From Mucilaginibacter inviolabilis (GTDB lineage: Bacteria > Bacteroidota > Bacteroidia > Sphingobacteriales > Sphingobacteriaceae): a stretch of DNA of 64,000 bases. The notes beneath the pieces are model-generated. The model worked only from the letters and a program-made list of their open reading frames with translations. It searched no databases and was not told the DNA's origin. The translations under genes and the position numbers were made by a program. The stretch is from contig NZ_JAANAT010000001.1 of the NCBI RefSeq assembly GCF_011089895.1, positions 1,178,001-1,242,000 of the forward strand, written 5' to 3'. Below, piece by piece: positions 52,281 to 60,367 of this stretch (position 1 is the first letter of the stretch; each line of letters starts with the position of its first letter).

Positions 52281-52422
52281 ACTTTTTAAACCTTTTAAAA
52301 CGCCTCAAAAATTTGTTAAAAAGTGTTAAAATCGATGGTTTTGGATCGAATTCCGGGGCTTTTTTAAGTGATTTTGATTGTTTTTTGGCTCAAAAAATGT
52401 TAAAATCTGAGGTTTAAAAAGT
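52281..52422 (+). repeat. 142-bp element with 13-bp terminal inverted repeats, copy A
   Basis: Ends ACTTTTTAAACCT (52281-52293) and AGGTTTAAAAAGT (52410-52422) are perfect inverted repeats. The 56 bp from 52276 to 52331 match copy B with three differences; the middle has diverged. It fills most of the 431-bp gap between the thioredoxin gene and htpG; no ORF or tRNA is seen there. Confidence 0.75.
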
Positions 52423-52562
52423 TCGGGGATTTAAAATTTAACATTTGCCTACCGGTATATCTTCAAAATTCTTACTGACAATTTGACAACATCACCGCCT
52501 TTGGAACAGGCATTGATAGTTATCGATCGAAAATCATATTAAATCAACCATATAAAAATATT

Positions 52563-54446
52563 ATGCAAGAAAAAGGCAGTATTTCGATTCACACCGAGAA
52601 CATTTTTCCGATCATTAAAAAATTCCTTTACTCTGATAATGAGATATTTCTGCGCGAACTGGTATCAAACGCAGTAGATGCTACCCAAAAGATCAAACGC
52701 CTGGCCTCTCTGGGTCAATACAATGGTGAACTGGGCGATCTGCGTGTTGAAGTAGCTTTCGACGCCGACAAAAAAACCATCACTATTTCCGATAACGGCC
52801 TGGGTATGACCGCCGAAGAGATTAAGAAATACATTAACCAGATCGCTTTTTCGGGCGCTACTGAGTTTATGGAAAAGTTCAAAGAAGCCAAAGATGCCAA
52901 TGAAATTATCGGTCGTTTTGGTTTAGGTTTTTATTCTGCCTTCATGGTGGCCGATAAGGTTGAAATTCAGACACTTTCCTATCAGGATGGTGCCGAGCCT
53001 GCTTACTGGGTTTGCGATGGCAGCACCGAGTTTGAAATTGGCGAAGGCGTATTGGCAGAACGCGGTACCGAGATCACGCTATATATTAACAGCGAATCTG
53101 AAGAGTTTTTGAACGAACACAAGCTGCAGGAGATACTGGATAAATACTGCAAATTTTTACCTGTGCCTATTAAATTTGGCACCAAAACCGATCGCGAAGA
53201 AGATGGTGTTGATGAAGAAGGCAAACCAAAATACATTGAGGTTCAGCACGATAATATCATCAATGAAACCAATCCTATCTGGACAAAAGCGCCATCAGAA
53301 TTAAAAGATGAGGATTACCTTAACTTCTACAAAACACTTTATCCTTTCAGCGAAGACCCCTTATTCTGGATCCACCTGAATGTAGATTATCCTTTCAATC
53401 TAACCGGTGTACTGTACTTCCCTAAGCTGAAAAACGATTTTGAGATTCAAAAAAACAAAATCAAATTATTTAGCCGCCAGGTATTTATTACCGATGAGGT
53501 AAAAGATATCGTACCTGAGTTCCTGATGTTATTGCATGGTGTTATTGATTCACCGGATATTCCGCTTAACGTATCACGCAGCTTTTTACAGGCCGATAGT
53601 AACGTTAAAAAGATCAACAGCTATATCACCAAAAAAGTAGCTGATAAATTGTCAGAGCTGTTTAAAACCGACCGTAAAGCCTACGAAGAAAAATGGACGG
53701 ATATAGGTTTGTTCGTAAAATACGGTATGGTGAGCGAAGACAAGTTTTATGACAAGGCAAAAGACTTTGTTTTGGTAACCAATACCAAAAACGAGAACTT
53801 CACCCTGCCTGAATATAAAGATAAGGTTGAAGCTGTTCAAACCGACAAAGATGGTCAGCTGGTTTACATTTACACCAACGATCCGGCAAAACAGGATGCC
53901 TTTATCCAGTCTGCAGGTAAAAAGGGATACGATGTGCTGGTGATGAACTCTCCTATTGATAATCACTTCATCAGTCAGTTGGAACAAAAGCTGGAAAAAA
54001 CATCACTAAAACGTGTGGATGCTGATGTGGCTGATAAATTGATCAAGAAAGATGACGCTCCTGAAATTGTTTTAACCGAAGAACAATCAACCAAGGTAAA
54101 AGACATCTTCAATAAAGCTATTAATAAGCCTGCATATAATGTTCAAATAGAGAGCCTTAACCCAGACGAACTACCTGTAACCGTTACCATGGATGAGTTC
54201 ATGCGACGGATGAAAGATATGGCCGCTATGGGTGGTGGTATGAGTTTCTATGGCAATATGCCCGACAATTATAAGGTGATTGTGAATGGTAACCATAAAT
54301 TAATCAACCGCATATTGCAGGAAGAAAACGAGGATACCCAGGCTCAATTATCAAAACAAGCATTCGACCTCGCTTTGCTTTCCCAAGGCTTACTTACAGG
54401 TGCCGAGCTTACCGAATTTGTTAATCGCAGCGTTAATCTGATATAA
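52563..54446 (+). CDS. htpG: Molecular chaperone HtpG (Hsp90)
   Basis: 627 aa, normal length. N-terminal GHKL ATPase with FLRELVSNAVDATQKI (about 23-38), DNGLGMTAEEI (about 77-87) and GRFGLGFYSAFMVAD (about 115-130). The middle domain contains the catalytic-loop Arg region SRQVFITDEVKDIVPEFL and LNVSRSFLQ. The C-terminal dimerisation domain ends in TGAELTEFVNRSVNLI. It is an ATP-dependent cytoplasmic chaperone for late folding and stress recovery. It stands alone between a repeat-rich 431-bp region and its own terminator at 54469. No CIRCE-like site is seen upstream. Confidence 0.98.
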   Translation: MQEKGSISIHTENIFPIIKKFLYSDNEIFLRELVSNAVDATQKIKRLASLGQYNGELGDLRVEVAFDADKKTITISDNGLGMTAEEIKKYINQIAFSGATEFMEKFKEAKDANEIIGRFGLGFYSAFMVADKVEIQTLSYQDGAEPAYWVCDGSTEFEIGEGVLAERGTEITLYINSESEEFLNEHKLQEILDKYCKFLPVPIKFGTKTDREEDGVDEEGKPKYIEVQHDNIINETNPIWTKAPSELKDEDYLNFYKTLYPFSEDPLFWIHLNVDYPFNLTGVLYFPKLKNDFEIQKNKIKLFSRQVFITDEVKDIVPEFLMLLHGVIDSPDIPLNVSRSFLQADSNVKKINSYITKKVADKLSELFKTDRKAYEEKWTDIGLFVKYGMVSEDKFYDKAKDFVLVTNTKNENFTLPEYKDKVEAVQTDKDGQLVYIYTNDPAKQDAFIQSAGKKGYDVLVMNSPIDNHFISQLEQKLEKTSLKRVDADVADKLIKKDDAPEIVLTEEQSTKVKDIFNKAINKPAYNVQIESLNPDELPVTVTMDEFMRRMKDMAAMGGGMSFYGNMPDNYKVIVNGNHKLINRILQEENEDTQAQLSKQAFDLALLSQGLLTGAELTEFVNRSVNLI

Positions 54447-54468
54447 TTTAAAGTCTGCTTATTGATAT

Positions 54469-54495
54469 AAAACCACTCGTTTTACGGGTGGTTTT
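54469..54495 (+). terminator. htpG terminator
   Basis: AAAACCACTCGT / ACGGGTGGTTTT with a 3-nt loop and one G-U pair, followed by ATTGTTT; 23 bp past the htpG stop. Confidence 0.88.
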
Positions 54496-54573
54496 ATTGT
54501 TTAAATAATGCTTAACTTTAATAGTAATTAAACCTAAGTATTACTTTATTGTCTAATCTACAAATACTTAATT

Positions 54574-55095
54574 ATGAAATTATTAAAGAATATATCAGCA
54601 TTGCTCTTACTGGCCTTTATCAGCATTAATATAGCTCATGCGCAAAGCTCTGGGAATGACAAAAAAGCTGCCCGTGCCCTGGCTGTAAAAAACATGGTAG
54701 AGGCTCAAAACTATGTATTTAAAGCCAATTACGTGATGCCAATGCGAGGCGTAGGCAGATCATTAACTTCTGAGTATGATCTGACTGTATCTAAGGATAC
54801 CATTGCTGCATTTTTACCTTATTTTGGCAGAGCCTATACAGCGCCTTATAATCCTACCGAAGGGGGCATTAAATTTACCAATACCCACTTTACCTATACT
54901 TCAAAAGTTGGTAAAAAAGGAGGTTGGAGCATTACCATAAAACCAACCGGCAAAGACAAAAACATTAGTGATTGGCGCGATGTGCAAACCTTAAGGCTTG
55001 ATATTTCTGCTGATGGTTATGCATCACTACAGGTAACCAGCAGCAACCGGGATCCAATTTCTTTTAATGGAACTATCGAAAAGCGCGGGAAATAA
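54574..55095 (+). CDS. DUF4251 domain-containing secreted protein
   Basis: 173 aa. Signal peptide MKLLKNISALLLLAFISINI ending near AHAQ (about 20-24). The mature protein matches the Bacteroidota DUF4251 family: an amphipathic helix with a QNYVFKANYVMPMRG segment, then DLTVSKDTIAAFLPYFGRAY and a C-terminal beta sheet ending VTSSNRDPISFNGTI. Function unknown; members are periplasmic or surface proteins. A small dyad (TAAGTATT at 54535-54542, AATACTTA at 54563-54570) ends just before the ATG and might affect initiation. Single-gene unit between the htpG terminator and the nested palindrome at 55146. Confidence 0.85.
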   Translation: MKLLKNISALLLLAFISINIAHAQSSGNDKKAARALAVKNMVEAQNYVFKANYVMPMRGVGRSLTSEYDLTVSKDTIAAFLPYFGRAYTAPYNPTEGGIKFTNTHFTYTSKVGKKGGWSITIKPTGKDKNISDWRDVQTLRLDISADGYASLQVTSSNRDPISFNGTIEKRGK

Positions 55096-55145
55096 GTTTT
55101 TCTGTCTCCTCCTGGTCTTCTCAGAGTTTAAGAACCTAAGGTATA

Positions 55146-55260
55146 AAGTGGGTTTACACATAAATCAATTATATAGTAAAAAATTACATATATATAATTG
55201 ATAATCAACTATTTACATACATGTAAACTATAAAAAGTGTAAACCCATGTAAACCCACTT
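55146..55260. repeat. Nested palindrome between the DUF4251 and eutC genes
   Basis: Outer arms AAGTGGGTTTACA (55146-55158) and TGTAAACCCACTT (55248-55260), inner arms ATCAATTATATA (55164-55175) and TATATAATTGAT (55191-55202), all perfect. On the right side TGTAAACCCA is repeated with a 10-bp period (55238, 55248). It separates convergent genes; it may be a bidirectional terminator or a MITE-like insertion. Confidence 0.7.
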
Positions 55261-55290
55261 TTCGTCTCCTCGGGCTTTCTTTTAGCTTCC

Positions 55291-56049
55291 TCAGCTTTCC
55301 AGTAATCCGGCGTTATCCTTAAGCATCACGCCTGATAATTTCCGTTTAAAGGCCTCGCTGATAAGATAGAATATTTTCTTAGTTGCTTCAGTGTACGATA
55401 AACCTCCAGGCCTGATGTTGGATACGCAATTACGGGCTTCATCAGTAAGGCCTGGTTTAGGGCCATAAGTGAGATAAACGCCCAGACTATCCGCCGAGCT
55501 TAGTCCAGGCCGCTCTCCTATCAATACCAGGGATAGTTTTGCATTTAACCCATGTCCAATGTCGTCACCAATAGCAACGCGCCCTTGTTCAACCAGGCTA
55601 ATGGGAGCTAATTTAAAGCTTGATGCAGTCAATTGCGGGATTAGTACCTGTAATAATTCCAGTGAATTTTTATTGACAGCAGTTGCCGATAGACCATCGA
55701 CTATAATAATAGCTATATCTGTTGGGGCATAATACCCTTGTTGAAGCAGATTAATAGATTCCTCGTTTAATCTGCGGCCCATATCTGGTCGTTGCAGGTA
55801 TTGTTCGCGATAACCAACTCTACTTTGAAGTTGTAAAATCGGCAAACTAAACAATTGAAGTAGCTTTGTTAAGCTATTGATATCCAATTCAGAATATACA
55901 GCATCACGAGCATGCGCATGGGCCAGTTTAAACTCCAGCGATTGTTTTAATGGGATACTGGTACCTACCCTCCCCAAACCTATCCGGGCGGGTGTAAACT
56001 CCTGTAGCGCCTTTAATGGCTGTATTTCCTGGGGGATATTCCTTTTCAT
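55291..56049 (-). CDS. eutC: Ethanolamine ammonia-lyase small subunit
   Basis: 252 aa. Conserved features of EutC: TPARIGLGRVGTSIPLKQSL followed by LEFKLAHAHARDAVYS near 19-50 (corrin-binding side), SRVGYREQYLQRPDMGRRL near 95-115, a DGLSATAVNKN stretch, RVAIGDDIGHGL and LIGERPGLSSADSLGVYLTY near 160-200, and the C-terminal NIRPGGLSYTEA. Together with EutB it forms the AdoCbl-dependent lyase that splits ethanolamine into acetaldehyde and ammonia. Its start lies one base after the eutB stop, so the two are translationally coupled. Slightly shorter than enterobacterial EutC (about 295 aa). Confidence 0.96.
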   Translation of the reverse strand: MKRNIPQEIQPLKALQEFTPARIGLGRVGTSIPLKQSLEFKLAHAHARDAVYSELDINSLTKLLQLFSLPILQLQSRVGYREQYLQRPDMGRRLNEESINLLQQGYYAPTDIAIIIVDGLSATAVNKNSLELLQVLIPQLTASSFKLAPISLVEQGRVAIGDDIGHGLNAKLSLVLIGERPGLSSADSLGVYLTYGPKPGLTDEARNCVSNIRPGGLSYTEATKKIFYLISEAFKRKLSGVMLKDNAGLLES

Positions 56050-56050
56050 G

Positions 56051-57430
56051 CTATTTGATCATGACATCTAATAAGCCATGTGATTGACTTACAGGTAACA
56101 TATTTCCACTGTTATCAATTATTCCTTGTTTAATGAGCCATTTTTCAAACTCAGGTGCGGGTTTTGTCCCTAGTACCTTTCGTAAATAAAGTGCATCATG
56201 AAATGAGGTAGATTGGTAATTAAGCATAATATCATCGGCACCGGGGATTCCCATAATGAAATTACAGCCAGCCACGCCTAACAAAGTGAGCAGGTTATCC
56301 ATATCGTCCTGATCTGCCTGGGTATGATTGGTATAACAAACGTCTACACCCATAGGTAAACCGAGCAGCTTTCCGCAAAAATGATCTTCTAAAGCAGCCC
56401 GGATAATTTGCTTGCCATCGTATAAATATTCGGGTCCGATAAAGCCGACTACTGTATTGACCAGTAATGGTTTAAATTTACGAGCAACCGCATATGCCCG
56501 CACCTCGCAAGTTTGTTGATCCACGCCAAAATTGGCATTGGCCGATAGTGCACTACCCTGCCCCGTTTCAAAATACATCACATTATGGCCGATGGTTCCA
56601 CGGTTTAATGATAGTGTGGCTTGATACGCTTCTTCAATTAAGTTCAGATTAACCCCAAAGCTCGTATTAGCCTGCTCCGTTCCAGCTATGGATTGAAAGC
56701 AGAGATCAACAGGCGCGCCCTGGTTAATCAACTGCAAAGTGGTAGTAATATGGCTCAGTACACAGGTTTGCGTTGGTATATCAAACTGATAACGAATATT
56801 ATCCATCAGATTGAGCAGGTTATTTACCGCTGCAGGGCTGTCTGTAGCCGGATTGATACCTATACAAGCGTCTCCGCTACAATTTAACAAACCATCAATA
56901 ATACTCGCCGCTACACCCTTTGGATCATCAGTAGGATGATTTGGCTGTAAGCGGGTACTAAAATGCCCTTTTAAACCAATAGTATTGCGAAAACGGGTAA
57001 CCACCTCGCATTTTTTACCTATGGCGATCAAATCCTGATTACCCATTAATTTAGATACCGCTGCAGCCATTTCGGGTGTAATACCGGCAGCAATACTGGT
57101 CAACGTTGCTGTATTAGTTTCATCACTCAGCAACCAATCACGCAGTTCACCAACGGTTAAGTGGCTTATTTGGCTAAAACTTGTATTGTTATGGGTGTCA
57201 ATTATCAATCTGGTTATTTCATCCTGCTCATAAGGTATTATGGCTTCGTTCAGGAAAGTTTTCAAAGGAACATCGGCCAGGGTTATCTGGGCTGCTACAC
57301 GCTCCTCATAACTTCCGGCAACAACGCCGGCTAATTCATCGCCAGATCGGTATGGCGATGCCTTGCCCAGTAAAGTTTTCAGATCTGGAAACTTATACAC
57401 TTTATTGCGTATGGTGTGCTTGTAGGGCAT
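56051..57430 (-). CDS. eutB: Ethanolamine ammonia-lyase large subunit
   Basis: 459 aa, normal length. TIM-barrel catalytic subunit: GLKGHFSTRLQPNHPTDDPK (about 153-172), ASIIDGLLNCSGDACIGINP (about 175-194), then FETGQGSALSANANFGVDQQ and GPEYLYDGKQIIRAALEDHF with the substrate-binding Glu, and GLPMGVDVCYTNH near 380. It catalyses the radical ammonia-lyase reaction with AdoCbl held between EutB and EutC. The permease gene lies 54 bp upstream and eutC directly downstream: a minimal uptake-and-cleavage operon without microcompartment, eutA reactivase or eutG/eutE genes in view. Confidence 0.97.
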   Translation of the reverse strand: MPYKHTIRNKVYKFPDLKTLLGKASPYRSGDELAGVVAGSYEERVAAQITLADVPLKTFLNEAIIPYEQDEITRLIIDTHNNTSFSQISHLTVGELRDWLLSDETNTATLTSIAAGITPEMAAAVSKLMGNQDLIAIGKKCEVVTRFRNTIGLKGHFSTRLQPNHPTDDPKGVAASIIDGLLNCSGDACIGINPATDSPAAVNNLLNLMDNIRYQFDIPTQTCVLSHITTTLQLINQGAPVDLCFQSIAGTEQANTSFGVNLNLIEEAYQATLSLNRGTIGHNVMYFETGQGSALSANANFGVDQQTCEVRAYAVARKFKPLLVNTVVGFIGPEYLYDGKQIIRAALEDHFCGKLLGLPMGVDVCYTNHTQADQDDMDNLLTLLGVAGCNFIMGIPGADDIMLNYQSTSFHDALYLRKVLGTKPAPEFEKWLIKQGIIDNSGNMLPVSQSHGLLDVMIK

Positions 57431-57484
57431 CTACTTTCTAATTGGCATTAAGTCAATGGTTTCGTCGTTTAATGACTAAATACC

Positions 57485-58825
57485 TTAATGATTATATTCC
57501 GGCGTCGTCATCATTTCATCGGTTAAGGCTATTTTATGTTTTCCCATCCATACAAAAACCACAATTACCACAGCCAAACCAGCAAAGAATATACCGCTTA
57601 CTTGTAAATTAAACCAGATAATGGCAAAAAGGCATACTGCTGATATGATAAGGGCAGTAGCCGGGAATACTGGGTAAAAGGGCGATGCAAAGGGTCTTTC
57701 TAATCTTGGTTCCTTTTTACGAAGGATAAACAGGCTCAGCATGCTCATCAAATACATCACAATAGCTCCAAGTACCGATAGTACTATAATTTGCGCTGTA
57801 GTGCCACTATAAATAGCTATAAAGCTCACTACCCCGCCAGCAATAAGCGCCCAATGTGGCGTTTTAAACCTATGATTGATGCCTGCCAGCCCTCGTGGCA
57901 GGTAGCCGCTGCGCGCCATGGCAAACACTTGTCGTGATGAAGCTAATATGGTGCCATGCAATGAAGCAATAAGCCCAAACAAGCCTATGCTGGCAAATAT
58001 TTTTGTAAGACCACTTGCTTTACCCAAAACAATTCCGATAGCTTCTGGCAAGGGATAATCCAGGTTGCTGAGTTTGCGCCAGTCGGTTATTCCACCGGTT
58101 AATATCATCACTCCTAAGGCTAAAGCTACTAAAGTAGCCAACGCAGATATATAACCTCTTGGGATATTCTTTTTAGGCTCCTTAACTTCTTCGGCAACCA
58201 TAGCCACACCTTCAATGGCCAGGTAAAACCAAACAGCGAAGGGTAATGCCGCGAATACTCCGGCCCAACCAAAAGGCATTGGGTTGCTTAGATAATTATC
58301 CATTTTAAAATGGGGCGATACAATGCCCATATAGAGCAACAGTTCGGCTACGGCCAATATGGTAATGAATACCGAAAATGTGGCCGATTCCTTTACCCCG
58401 GATATATTCAATACAATAAAGGCCAAATTGAATAGCATAGCCGACTGCATAATGGGTATAGCCGGATATAAAAAGTGAAGATAACTTCCCAGTGAGATGG
58501 CTATGGCCGGCGATGCCAGTAAAAAATCAATCAATGTAGCATAACCTGCTACAAGACCGCCGATAGGCCCCATTGCCCTGTAAGCATATGCAAATGCCCC
58601 GCCTGCATGTGGAATAGAGGTAGTAAGCTCTGTATAACTAAAAATAAATGTAATATACATTACCGTGATCACCAGGGTAGCAATCAGAAAGCCAATGGTT
58701 CCGGATACGGCCCAACCCAGATTCCAGCCAAAATACTCGCCGGATATAACCAGACCAACAGCTATTGCCCACAGATGAACAGGTTTTAATACGCGTTTTA
58801 ACTGTTCTGCCTGGGGTGCTGCCAT
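57485..58825 (-). CDS. eat: Ethanolamine permease (APC superfamily)
   Basis: 446 aa with twelve TM segments. It has the Eat-type start (LKPVHLWAIAVGLVISGEYF then GWNLGW, about 14-40), IPHAGGAFAYAYRAMGPIGG near 70-90, and PLPEAIGIVLGKASG. APC transporters of this subgroup import ethanolamine, and the eutBC genes directly downstream support that substrate. A strong hairpin in the leader (58840-58864) ends 15 nt before the ATG, pointing to regulation at the RNA level. No EutR- or EutVW-type regulator gene lies nearby. Confidence 0.93.
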   Translation of the reverse strand: MAAPQAEQLKRVLKPVHLWAIAVGLVISGEYFGWNLGWAVSGTIGFLIATLVITVMYITFIFSYTELTTSIPHAGGAFAYAYRAMGPIGGLVAGYATLIDFLLASPAIAISLGSYLHFLYPAIPIMQSAMLFNLAFIVLNISGVKESATFSVFITILAVAELLLYMGIVSPHFKMDNYLSNPMPFGWAGVFAALPFAVWFYLAIEGVAMVAEEVKEPKKNIPRGYISALATLVALALGVMILTGGITDWRKLSNLDYPLPEAIGIVLGKASGLTKIFASIGLFGLIASLHGTILASSRQVFAMARSGYLPRGLAGINHRFKTPHWALIAGGVVSFIAIYSGTTAQIIVLSVLGAIVMYLMSMLSLFILRKKEPRLERPFASPFYPVFPATALIISAVCLFAIIWFNLQVSGIFFAGLAVVIVVFVWMGKHKIALTDEMMTTPEYNH

Positions 58826-58839
58826 ATTTTTGTTTTAAT

Positions 58840-58864
58840 GCGGCTTTAAGATACTTAAAGCCGC
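58840..58864 (-). promoter_or_regulatory. Leader hairpin of the ethanolamine operon
   Basis: GCGGCTTTAAG and CTTAAAGCCGC are perfect 11-bp arms with a 3-nt loop, 15 nt upstream of the permease ATG. On the mRNA strand it is followed by an A-rich stretch, not a U-run, so it is not a terminator for this operon. Confidence 0.6.
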
Positions 58865-58960
58865 TGTTAAATCAAAATGATGACATATTATGGAATTGTT
58901 AAGGTCAATATTTCATTGAAGTCATTCCTATTTATTCAATAACCTAATGAATTAATAATC

Positions 58961-59893
58961 TTACACTTTCAATGTATTTTTCAGATAGCTGATGCTGCTG
59001 GTGATGCTTGCCAATGGGTCTTTAGGCATGTCATGCTCTACAAAAAAGTGTTTCATGCCTGCAGATGATGCTGCAGCAAAAATGGGCTTAAAGTCGATAG
59101 TTCCACTACCTACAGGCAATATGGTTTCGCGTTTTGCATCCAAATCTTTAACGTGCCATAGCGGGAAACGGCCAGGATGTTGTTTAAACATTTCAACTGG
59201 GTTTTTACCGCCTTTGATAGCCCAGGCCAAGTCAAGTTCCATTTTTACATTTTTGGCGTCGGTTTCGCTCAACAACAGATCATAAGGGACTTTGCCGTCA
59301 ACCTGATGAAATTCCATGTCGTGGTTATGATAGGCAAATTGTATACCTACTTTTTTAGCGGCCTCCCCTGTTTTGTTCAATACCTTAATGGTCGATTTGA
59401 TCTCCTCCAGCGTACCTGTGGGCGAATTGGCGCAAACCAGGTATTTGATTCCCCCTTCAGCAGCATCGTCAACCAGTTGCTGCATATCGTCGCGCAGGTT
59501 TTTCATAGGCGGTATCACCAAAGGCTTTCCATCGGCTCCTACAGGCATTTTTGCTCCTGGAGGAAGCTTAAACGGTGCTCCAAGCACATGATGCGATGTC
59601 CAGGCCATACCCAGATCGTTCACCATAGCTTTGAACTCTTTTGGACTCATTCCATAAAATCCTCCTTTTTTACTAAAGGCCGATTCCAGCTCTTTATAAC
59701 CCAAAGCAGCTATTTTGGTGAGGGTGCCTTTTACATCTTCGTCAATCACTCCAAAAAATGTAAATAACTGTAGACCAATTGCGTGTTCTCCTTTTACATT
59801 ATTGAGCAGTGTAGCTGCTTTTCCGGATAGTGCCATGGTTCCAAGAGCCAGTGCACCAGCGCTTTGGATAAACTTTCGCCTGTTGTAATTCAT
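58961..59893 (-). CDS. Tat-exported sugar phosphate isomerase/epimerase-like TIM-barrel protein
   Basis: 310 aa. Twin-arginine signal NYNRRKFIQSAGALALGTMA (residues 2-21), then an AP-endonuclease-2-type TIM barrel (PF01261): LQLFTFFGVIDEDVKGTLTK, GYKELESAF, YHNHDMEFHQVDG (metal-ligand His/Glu), KMELDLAWAIKGG, PLWHVKDLD, GSGTIDFKPIF and FFVEHDMP. The metal-site residues of the xylose-isomerase-like fold are present. Members act on sugars or inositols, often outside the cytoplasm in Bacteroidota; the substrate here is unknown. Monocistronic, with two dyads (59959-59985, 60010-60031) upstream. Confidence 0.87.
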   Translation of the reverse strand: MNYNRRKFIQSAGALALGTMALSGKAATLLNNVKGEHAIGLQLFTFFGVIDEDVKGTLTKIAALGYKELESAFSKKGGFYGMSPKEFKAMVNDLGMAWTSHHVLGAPFKLPPGAKMPVGADGKPLVIPPMKNLRDDMQQLVDDAAEGGIKYLVCANSPTGTLEEIKSTIKVLNKTGEAAKKVGIQFAYHNHDMEFHQVDGKVPYDLLLSETDAKNVKMELDLAWAIKGGKNPVEMFKQHPGRFPLWHVKDLDAKRETILPVGSGTIDFKPIFAAASSAGMKHFFVEHDMPKDPLASITSSISYLKNTLKV

Positions 59894-59958
59894 GCTGATA
59901 ATTTTTAGTTTTTGTAAGTGGTACAGTAAAACTAAATAATTTTTACATCGAATTAAAC

Positions 59959-59985
59959 TTTATTGTGTCTTTATTACACAATAAA
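59959..59985 (-). promoter_or_regulatory. 10-bp dyad upstream of the isomerase gene
   Basis: TTTATTGTGT (59959-59968) and ACACAATAAA (59976-59985), 7-nt spacer, 66 bp upstream of the ATG. Possible operator. Confidence 0.4.
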
Positions 59986-60009
59986 TTATTAAACAATCAT
60001 TTTTTTCTG

Positions 60010-60031
60010 TTACAGCAAATTATTGCTGTAA
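60010..60031 (-). promoter_or_regulatory. 9-bp dyad upstream of the isomerase gene
   Basis: TTACAGCAA and TTGCTGTAA with a 4-nt spacer, 117 bp upstream of the ATG at 59893. Possible operator, about 50 bp from the other dyad. Confidence 0.4.
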
Positions 60032-60070
60032 TAAATAGGTATGTTTTTAATTATGTCCACTTATAAAAAA

Positions 60071-60212
60071 ACTTTTTAAACCTTAAATTTTAACACTTTT
60101 TTAGTCAAAAACGGGATAAAAAAGTTCAATAATTACTCTCTTTAACTAAATTTTAATGCAGTTTTAACACTTTTTAACAAATTTTTGAAGTGTTTTGAAA
60201 GGTTTAAAAAGT
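60071..60212 (-). repeat. 142-bp element with 13-bp terminal inverted repeats, copy B
   Basis: Same length and same perfect ends (ACTTTTTAAACCT, AGGTTTAAAAAGT) as copy A at 52281-52422, in opposite orientation. The conserved 56-bp part is at 60162-60217. It fills the centre of the 474-bp gap between the glycosidase and isomerase genes; no ORF or RNA gene is seen there. Confidence 0.75.
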
Positions 60213-60281
60213 ATTAATTATCTGATTAACAAATAAAACATTATTAAACGGTCAATTTTTGGTCTTGCTTTCCCTTAACTA

Positions 60282-60320
60282 AACAGCCCGGTTCTCTGTT
60301 AAAAAGAAAACCGGGCTGTT
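60282..60320 (-). terminator. Terminator hairpin after the glycosidase gene (repeat-associated)
   Basis: AACAGCCCGGTTCTCT and AGAAAACCGGGCTGTT with a 7-nt loop, 48 bp past the stop at 60368; near-copy of the hairpin at 52201-52235. GTTTAGTTAAGGGAA follows on the minus strand, as GTTTAGTTAAAGGGAA does in copy A. Confidence 0.78.
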
Positions 60321-60367
60321 ATAGATATAAATATACGAAAAGTTTGCCAGACTATCAATCTTCACAA

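Noticed and set aside
52340..52356. GGATCGAATTCC as a tRNA T-loop
   Set aside because: No cloverleaf, anticodon arm or acceptor stem can be drawn around it; it lies in the divergent centre of the 142-bp element.
58826..58960. Cobalamin riboswitch ahead of the ethanolamine operon
   Set aside because: Only a single short hairpin is present; the B12-box and multi-helix core of about 200 nt do not fit in the 135-bp gap.
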